Below, in pieces: positions 58,918 through 64,000 of a stretch of 64,000 nucleotides of DNA. The notes under the pieces are model-generated. The model did not search any database. It was not told the origin of the DNA and worked only from the letters and a program-made list of their open reading frames with translations. The DNA is from Planctomycetota bacterium (GTDB lineage Bacteria > Planctomycetota > Phycisphaerae > UBA1845). Each line of letters opens with the position of its first letter. The stretch's first letter is position 1. The stretch is from positions 1 to 64,000 of the forward strand of contig JAKQDH010000075.1 of NCBI GenBank assembly GCA_029558835.1, given 5' to 3'. A program made the position numbers and the translations under genes.

Positions 58918-59538
58918 ATGAGGGATTCAGCCGCAGATGGGCTGCTGCAGGCGGCCAGCGAGGGAGACCACGACGCCCTCCAGCGACTGATCGTGCACTG
59001 TCACGAACCGTTGCGGCGGATGCTCGACCGGGGTATGCCTCCCGCCCTGCGCCGCTGCCTCGACCCGGACGATGTCCTCCAGCAGGCGTACGTCGTGGCC
59101 TTCCAGGCGGCTTCCAACGCGCGGTTTGACGGGCGCGGGCGTTTCTACCGATGGCTTGCTGCCATCGTCCGCCGGAAGCTGCTCGACGCACAGCGGGCCG
59201 TATATCGGCACAAGCGCGACGAGCGTCGCAACCTGGCCCTGCCGCCCGGCTCCACCTCGTATCCCGAGTTCGTGCAGACCGTTGCCGCCCAACAGAGCAC
59301 GCCCAGTCAACACTTGGCCAGGACGGAACGGACTGCCGTGGTTGCCACGTCACTCGCCCGACTCACCGCGGACCAGCGGGCCGTGATTCGTCTGCGCGTC
59401 ATGGAGAGGCGCTCTGTCGCCGACGTGGCCAGGCTCCTGGGCAGAAGCGAGGAAGCCATCCACGCGCTCACCCACCGCAGTCTGAAGAAGCTCCGTAGGT
59501 TGATGGGATCGGTCTCGCAGTACCTGATCACGCGGTAG
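58918..59538 (+). CDS. ECF-type RNA polymerase sigma factor
   Basis: This is a 206-residue sigma factor with region 2 (LDPDDVLQQAYVVAFQAA, FYRWLAAIVRRKLLDAQR) and region 4 (LTADQRAVIRLRVMERRSVADVARLLGRSEEAIHALTHRSLKKLRRLM) separated by a short linker. Domain 3 is absent. It resembles the sigma factors abundant in planctomycetes that often sit near Ser/Thr kinases. One is encoded about 1.8 kb away (61292-63883), separated by a secreted protein gene. No anti-sigma factor gene is adjacent. The ATG at 58918 follows GGGGGGGAGG. Confidence 0.88.
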   Translation: MRDSAADGLLQAASEGDHDALQRLIVHCHEPLRRMLDRGMPPALRRCLDPDDVLQQAYVVAFQAASNARFDGRGRFYRWLAAIVRRKLLDAQRAVYRHKRDERRNLALPPGSTSYPEFVQTVAAQQSTPSQHLARTERTAVVATSLARLTADQRAVIRLRVMERRSVADVARLLGRSEEAIHALTHRSLKKLRRLMGSVSQYLITR

Positions 59539-59940
59539 ATTGCCCCGCGGCGGCGCCGCAGACGCTTGGCTGTGCTGACCGCCGACTTCGTTCATTCCCG
59601 GCCTCGCTGGCGTTTGCGCCGATTTCCATTTCCTTTCCGTTAGATGTCCACGCGACCAGCGTTTGTTACTTGGAAGTGCCAGCGGGCACTCCCCTGGTGC
59701 AGTCCGCGAAGCTGGTCAAGTCGCACTCCTGGGGGGGGGCCACTGCGGGCGATGGAAGGGCTGCAACCGAGCCGCCCTGTCAGGGCTTCGCGGCAGGTAC
59801 AGGGCGGCGCGGCGGGGGGCCTCTATCGTCCAGTGCTGAGGCCGCGTGGCTTTGCGTGCGCCGAGGTGGCGGCTGTCATCAGTCGGTCTGACGCCACGCC
59901 GCCGCCATTATGTCTACTGTTTACGAACGGAGGATGAGCA
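59539..59940. other. 402-bp leader region before a secreted protein gene
   Basis: No gene is supported. It contains a run of nine G residues (59731-59739), a small GTGCC/GGCAC hairpin near 59675-59691, and a GGAGG ribosome site just before the ATG at 59941. Confidence 0.4.
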
Positions 59941-61113
59941 ATGAAAACCTGGTGTCTGAGGGGAAAGTGCAGTGTGCTGGTTGTCACAACGGTATGTTGT
60001 TGCGTGTTTGCCCAGGCAGCTCACGCCCAGGGGCCGAGGCTGTACGTGGGAGCATCAACTCCGGGTATGGTGATGCGCTATGATGGGATTACGGCCGAGC
60101 CACTTCCGGGGGCAGGGCAATCCTGCGCCGTGTTCGTGACGGACTTGGGGAACACAATTGGCGTGACGATCGGTCCCGACGGTCGTCTCTATGTGGTGAG
60201 TTCCGGTACCCGCGAGGTTCGTCGGTACGACGCTGACACGGGTACGCCCTGCCCGGCGCCGGGGCAGTCGGGCGCCGTGTACGCGTGGGGCTGCGGGTTG
60301 CAATACGTGAAGGGCTTGAAGTTCGGACCTGACGGTCACCTGTACGTGGCTGACAGCGACCGGAACAGCATTCTGCAGTTCAAGGGGCCGTACGCCGACA
60401 GCCCGGGCCAGTACATGGGGGTTTTCACCTCCGGCGCTGACGGGCAACTGTACGCTCCCGGCGGGCTGGCATTCGGTCCAGACGGCTGCCTGTACGTTGC
60501 TGGGAATGGCTCCGGGAACGTCGTCCGTTTCGAAGGACCCTTGGCCCAGGAGCCAGGGCAGTTTGTCGATGTCGTGGTGAGCGTCGTTAATGCCATGGAT
60601 TTGGCGTTCGGGGATCAGCGCACTTTGTACATCAGTTCCCAGAATACGGACTCGGTGTACGCCTTTGACCTTCTCGACAGTTCGCTGGAACTGCTGCCCG
60701 ATCCAGACCATCTGCTTGATCAACCGCAGGGCCTGGCAGCGGGTCCGGACTGCTGCTTGTACGTCGGGAGCGCCTTGGCACACAAGGTCGCGCGCTACTG
60801 CGGTGACCACCTTGAGCAATTCATAGACTGCAATGCCTGTTCTCCGGAGTACCCGCCGTCTTTCCTGGCGTTCGCCGGTCTCAGTGACTGCGACGGGAAC
60901 GCTATACCCGACGACTGCGAGTGTGGTGATCTCAACGGCGACGGCGAGTACACCCAGGCAGACTTCCTCGCGTTCATCCAGGCCTACGGTGCGTGCGCGA
61001 CCGATCCGCCACCCAACAGGTACAACATCAAGGCCGATATGGACTGCGATGGATGCATCACTCTGAAGGACTACGGTCTCTGGCTAGAGTGCTATCGCAA
61101 CATGCTCCCGTAG
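59941..61113 (+). CDS. Secreted NHL/beta-propeller-like protein with dockerin-like C-terminus
   Basis: This is a 390-residue protein with a signal peptide of about 30 residues. At least five repeated units of the type GPDGRLYVVSSGTREVRRYD, GPDGHLYVADSDRNSILQF and GPDGCLYVAGNGSGNVVRFEG form a propeller of the NHL/SMP-30-like group. The C-terminus has DCDGNAIPDDCECGDLNGDG and DMDCDGCITLKDYG, Asp-rich calcium loops of the dockerin-like type, which in these bacteria are thought to mark surface or secreted proteins. The ATG has GGAGG at 7-8 nt spacing. Function is unknown; binding or scaffolding is more likely than catalysis. Confidence 0.75.
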   Translation: MKTWCLRGKCSVLVVTTVCCCVFAQAAHAQGPRLYVGASTPGMVMRYDGITAEPLPGAGQSCAVFVTDLGNTIGVTIGPDGRLYVVSSGTREVRRYDADTGTPCPAPGQSGAVYAWGCGLQYVKGLKFGPDGHLYVADSDRNSILQFKGPYADSPGQYMGVFTSGADGQLYAPGGLAFGPDGCLYVAGNGSGNVVRFEGPLAQEPGQFVDVVVSVVNAMDLAFGDQRTLYISSQNTDSVYAFDLLDSSLELLPDPDHLLDQPQGLAAGPDCCLYVGSALAHKVARYCGDHLEQFIDCNACSPEYPPSFLAFAGLSDCDGNAIPDDCECGDLNGDGEYTQADFLAFIQAYGACATDPPPNRYNIKADMDCDGCITLKDYGLWLECYRNMLP

Positions 61114-61194
61114 CGGGGTTGGTGGCAGGCGACTGCCCCATCGAGTTGCACGCGTGCATCGGTGAGCCGTCGTCGAACTTCGGAGGCTGTCTCA

Positions 61195-61294
61195 GGACTC
61201 CTCTTTCCTGCCGGGGGAGAGGGCAGGGTGAGCGGGCGTTCCATCGGGACTCGACGCTCCCCCGGCCCTTCCCCCGACGGGGGGGCGCCTCTCA
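61195..61294 (-). repeat. Family D element, copy 2, reaching the kinase stop codon
   Basis: On the minus strand the order is GAGGCGCCCCCCCGTCGGGG, then GGCCGGGGGAGCGTCG, then GCTCACCCTGCCCTCTCCCC. The same three blocks occur in the same order on the plus strand at about 62977-63072. The left edge touches the TGA stop codon of the Ser/Thr kinase gene. Confidence 0.65.
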
Positions 61295-63883
61295 GTCTCC
61301 GACGTACGCCCCGTTGCGGATCAGCACGCGCCAGCGCTGTCGCCAAAGGTCGAAGTTGCCGGCTTCGGGTCGGCGTACCGGGTCTGCGGATTGCGCGTCA
61401 ACCAGCGTCAGGTCGCGGTCAACTATAAGGTGGGCCAGGTCTTGAGGTGTGCTGTCTGGGCGCTCAGAGGCAATCTGCAAGCTGAACCAGGGGCCGGTGC
61501 TGGGCTTAGCGAGCCGTGTTGAGGGCATTACATCGGATAGCACGGCGGTCTCCTCGTGGGGACGCGGGCGGGTGTCCACCCACCGCTCCAGTCCTCCGTC
61601 GATCATGACGTAGGATACCGCACAGGCGGATGTTGTGCTTGGCGTATCGAAAAACGCGTACGCCTGAATGGGAGCAGGTGGGAGGGATAGCAGCGCGCCG
61701 TACTGCGGGTCGTTGGGTGGTTCCAGACCGTCCATCATGTGCGGGGGCCCCAGGCCGTTCATGTTCCGCGGGTCGAGAATCACAACCACCTTGACAGTCT
61801 CCCAATGGGCAGGTGGCTCCTGGTCCGGGACTGGGGCGTCGTCGAAGCCGTCGAGTTTGTTGTTCTCCCCCCACGCCAGAATCGCTGGCCGCTGGCCGTC
61901 AAAGTACCCGGGTACGGTGCGCCCGTCCGGGAGTTGTCCGAAGTGCAGGAACGTTGACCTTGCGCGGCCTGTGCGCGCGTCGAGAATCGAGATGCGTGTG
62001 GGGTAGTCGCGTACGTCGCAGGCAGCGACGACCAGGTCTTCGCCCGGATGATCCTCCGCTGGGACGGTGTCCAACCACAGGCAGCGGAACTCGCCGGGCC
62101 CCCGCTTGCAATCCGGCCATTCCAGTTCAGAGGATAGATTGGCGGACCAGACGTCGTTGCCGCCCGCGTCGAAGGCGAACACGCAGTCTCCGTTGACAGG
62201 CTCAAACGTACCAGCTACAGCCAAGGGTCTCCCCGTACCGTAAGCGTCGACGCGCACGGCGCTGTTTATGTAGTGGGCTTCACGGGGCAACACGCGGAGA
62301 ACTATCCAGTTGGGAGAGTTGTCATAGCGCACCAGCAGGGTACAGGTCGCCGCGTCGTCGATCTTCTCGATCCGAAGGTCGGTGATGGCGCGCTCACCAC
62401 TGCGTCCGAGCAAGGCCACCACGGCCCAAACCAACGTGGCCGCAGACACGAGGAAAGCCGCCTGCGCCAGCCGCCGCCGCCGGACCTCCGGTCGACCAAT
62501 GCGCACACTCTCCTCCAAGTGTGCCATCGCCTCGTCTGCTGATGCGAACCGGTCCTCCGGCCGTTTCGCCAGCAGGCGGAGGGCGAAGTCAGCCAAGTAG
62601 GGGTCGGCGCCGCCGTAAAGCTTGCACGGGTGGCGGGGCTCTTCGTGCAGGATGCGGTGGATGACGGCCGAGGGCGTGTCCGCCCGGAACGGTGTGCGGC
62701 CGGTGAGCATCTCGTAGAGCACCACGCCGGCCGAGTAGAGGTCGCTGCGCTGGTCCACCGCTTCGTCGCCGCGGGCCTGCTCGGGGCTCATGTACTCGGG
62801 CGTGCCCGGCGTCGAGCCCTCCAGCGTCAGCCGCGTCTGCGCGGTCAGCATGCGCGCGAGGCCGAAGTCGGCGATCTTCACAGTGCACGGGCCGCCGCTG
62901 GCAATCGCCTCTGAGCGGTCGGGGCAGGTCTCAGGCCCCTCCCTTACGGTCGACGTTCGGAGCGGAGTCGCAGGCATAACTCCCCTCACTTGCACGGAGG
63001 GGTCGGGGGAGGGTCGCACGGCCGCGGCAGCCCCCCTCACCCTGCCCTCTCCCCCGAGGGGGAGAGGGGTTCCGTCCGATGCTCCCGGCGACCGGGATGA
63101 CGGCTGCCGACCAGAGCCACCCGCGCCCGCCGACGCGCCCACCGCGCCCGCCGACGCGCCCACCTCGTCCACCGCGTCCACCGATGCGCCCACGGCGTCC
63201 ACCGAGACGCCCACGGCGTCCAAGAGGATGTTCGACGACTTGATGTCGCGGTGGATCACGCCCGCGGCATGGGCGGCCGCCAGTCCCTGCAAGAGTTGGC
63301 TGAAGACCGACCGCACGACGTCACCCGGCAATGGCCCCCGCTCACGGATCACGGTGCTCAAGGTTGGTCCATTGACGTACTCCATTGCCAGGTAGTGAAT
63401 GTGCCGCGCCTGCCCGACCGAATAGATCGTGACGATGTTCGGATGACGCAGGGCTGCCGCTGCTTGGGCTTCGCGTTTGAGCCGGGCGAGGGCGGCCGCG
63501 TCGCACGCCAACTCCGGCCGGAGGACCTTCAACGCCACCGGGCGTCTCAACTGGGCGTCGAACCCCTTGAGCACGACGCCCATCCCTCCCTGCCCCAGGA
63601 AGTCGGTCACGCCGTAGGCATCCAGGCGGGCGGCCCAGGCTGGATCAGGCGAGCGCTCCAGCACACCCTGCTCGACCAGTTGGGGGATTGTCCCTGGGCC
63701 CCGCTGCAGGTCGCGCAGCAGGGCGAGATGGGCGGCGAGCTCCTCCGCGCAATCCGGATGCCGCGCCAACAGTTCCTCCTCCGTCTCGGCCACACCCAGC
63801 GCCCGGCGGTCGAAGTGATCGTTGAGAATCCGTCCGATTCTGAGGTCCAGGCTGTCGTGATCGGATGACGACGCTGCATTCAT
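61292..63883 (-). CDS. Transmembrane Ser/Thr protein kinase with a repeat-derived insert in its catalytic domain
   Basis: This is an 863-residue Hanks-type kinase. A short N-terminal helical region (1-85) precedes the catalytic domain: glycine loop GQGGMGVV (about 97-104), Lys119 in VALKV, catalytic HRDIKSSN (211-218), DFG at 339-341, APE-equivalent SPEQ and DLYSAGVVLYEM. Between NILLD (to 222) and VKIADFG (from 335) lie about 110 extra residues that are Ala/Gly/Val/Ser-rich and partly a translated family D repeat. A transmembrane helix follows near 470-495, then a beta-rich extracytoplasmic domain of about 365 residues without recognisable motifs. All catalytic residues are kept. Confidence 0.85.
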   Translation of the reverse strand: MNAASSSDHDSLDLRIGRILNDHFDRRALGVAETEEELLARHPDCAEELAAHLALLRDLQRGPGTIPQLVEQGVLERSPDPAWAARLDAYGVTDFLGQGGMGVVLKGFDAQLRRPVALKVLRPELACDAAALARLKREAQAAAALRHPNIVTIYSVGQARHIHYLAMEYVNGPTLSTVIRERGPLPGDVVRSVFSQLLQGLAAAHAAGVIHRDIKSSNILLDAVGVSVDAVGASVDAVDEVGASAGAVGASAGAGGSGRQPSSRSPGASDGTPLPLGGEGRVRGAAAAVRPSPDPSVQVRGVMPATPLRTSTVREGPETCPDRSEAIASGGPCTVKIADFGLARMLTAQTRLTLEGSTPGTPEYMSPEQARGDEAVDQRSDLYSAGVVLYEMLTGRTPFRADTPSAVIHRILHEEPRHPCKLYGGADPYLADFALRLLAKRPEDRFASADEAMAHLEESVRIGRPEVRRRRLAQAAFLVSAATLVWAVVALLGRSGERAITDLRIEKIDDAATCTLLVRYDNSPNWIVLRVLPREAHYINSAVRVDAYGTGRPLAVAGTFEPVNGDCVFAFDAGGNDVWSANLSSELEWPDCKRGPGEFRCLWLDTVPAEDHPGEDLVVAACDVRDYPTRISILDARTGRARSTFLHFGQLPDGRTVPGYFDGQRPAILAWGENNKLDGFDDAPVPDQEPPAHWETVKVVVILDPRNMNGLGPPHMMDGLEPPNDPQYGALLSLPPAPIQAYAFFDTPSTTSACAVSYVMIDGGLERWVDTRPRPHEETAVLSDVMPSTRLAKPSTGPWFSLQIASERPDSTPQDLAHLIVDRDLTLVDAQSADPVRRPEAGNFDLWRQRWRVLIRNGAYVGD
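62977..63072 (+). repeat. Family D element, copy 1, inside the kinase coding sequence
   Basis: The copy has a GGAGGGGTCGGGGGAGGGTCG block followed by CCTCACCCTGCCCTCTCCCC and the palindromic arm GAGGGGGAGAGGGG. It is translated in frame as part of the kinase insert. It is inverted relative to copy 2 at 61195-61294. Confidence 0.75.
63115..63225 (-). repeat. Degenerate tandem repeat coding for a Val-Gly-Ala-Ser-Val-Asp-Ala-like array
   Basis: Units of about 15-21 bp built from GCGCCCAC, CGCGTCCAC and GCCGACGC motifs repeat about seven times. The translation repeats VGASVDA, VGVSVDA, VGASAGA and similar. It forms the N-terminal side of the kinase insert. Confidence 0.7.
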
Positions 63884-63937
63884 GGTCGAACGTGACCCAA
63901 GGTCATTGGTCCGGTCAGGTGCCGATCGTGCCTCCTC

Positions 63938-63966
63938 AGTATACCCGATTCGCCGGGCTGCATCAC
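63938..63966 (-). promoter_or_regulatory. Candidate promoter of the Ser/Thr kinase gene
   Basis: On the minus strand a strong -10 TATACT (63938-63943) has GTGATG (63961-63966) as a weak -35 at 17-bp spacing. The start would be about 48 nt before the ATG at 63883. Confidence 0.45.
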
Positions 63967-64000
63967 GACCATGAGCGCACCGACACGAACCGGTCGCCGA

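Noticed and set aside
62885-63217. Frameshift or pseudogene in the Ser/Thr kinase
   Set aside because: The frame is continuous through the insert and all catalytic motifs before and after it are intact.
1-64000. CRISPR array, insertion sequence, integrase or prophage
   Set aside because: No regularly spaced direct repeats and no transposase or integrase motifs were seen; the repeats present are palindromic and irregularly spaced.

Overview
The window is high-GC bacterial DNA that reads as Planctomycetota, probably a Phycisphaerae-like lineage. The evidence is a prepilin-type secreted protein with a planctomycete-style leader, a PEP-CTERM protein, secreted proteins ending in dockerin-like Asp/Asn-Gly-Asp modules, a Ser/Thr kinase with a membrane-anchored sensor, an ECF-type sigma factor, and a two-cysteine DksA/TraR variant. 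The genus cannot be named from the sequence. Gene density is high. One tRNA gene (Glu, UUC) is visible. I see no rRNA, CRISPR array, transposase or prophage.

Region by region. 1-7388 is a respiratory multiheme cytochrome cluster: a NapC/NirT-like multiheme protein, a 19-heme cytochrome c fused to a b-type membrane domain, and a Tat-exported Fe-S protein cut by the window edge lie on the minus strand, with a divergent octaheme lipoprotein. 7641-10527 holds a degenerate HD-GYP protein and an SPFH/ribbon-helix-helix operon. 10685-21665 is rich in molybdenum-cofactor genes (fdhD, a MobB-like P-loop protein, a ModE-like regulator, a THEP1-like NTPase, mobA). Among these sit a prepilin-like protein, two tandem secreted paralogues, and an ECF importer (YkoE-like S component, fused double ATPase, T component) that starts with a sulfite-oxidase-fold lipoprotein.

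21897-30234 encodes an MIO-family ammonia-lyase, a class II aldolase, a secreted propeller-like protein, a PBP4-type carboxypeptidase and an OmpR-type two-component system. 30430-36112 carries ADP-heptose genes (hldE, gmhA), a sugar-nucleotide epimerase, an exported ankyrin protein and a lipoprotein. 36506-43048 has an orphan E1-alpha dehydrogenase subunit, an iron-binding-type lipoprotein, tRNA-Glu, polX and lnt. 43308-51580 is mainly the cell envelope set mreD-mrdA-rodA, followed by ribD, lspA and a dksA-like gene. 52147-63883 has a 1414-residue exported coiled-coil protein, a large lipoprotein, a sigma factor, a secreted propeller/dockerin protein and a Ser/Thr kinase.

The most striking feature between genes is a set of short dispersed palindromic elements, here called families A to E. 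A and B are 100-135 bp, unrelated inside, but share GGGTG(C/G)CATG-type inverted ends. E supplies the in-frame TAG stop codon of three separate genes. D lies inside the catalytic domain of the Ser/Thr kinase and again, inverted, at that gene's stop codon. Two inverted A copies bracket the ECF ATPase gene. The best leads for undescribed biology are the cytochrome cluster, the ECF importer with its cofactor-fold lipoprotein, and these repeat families.
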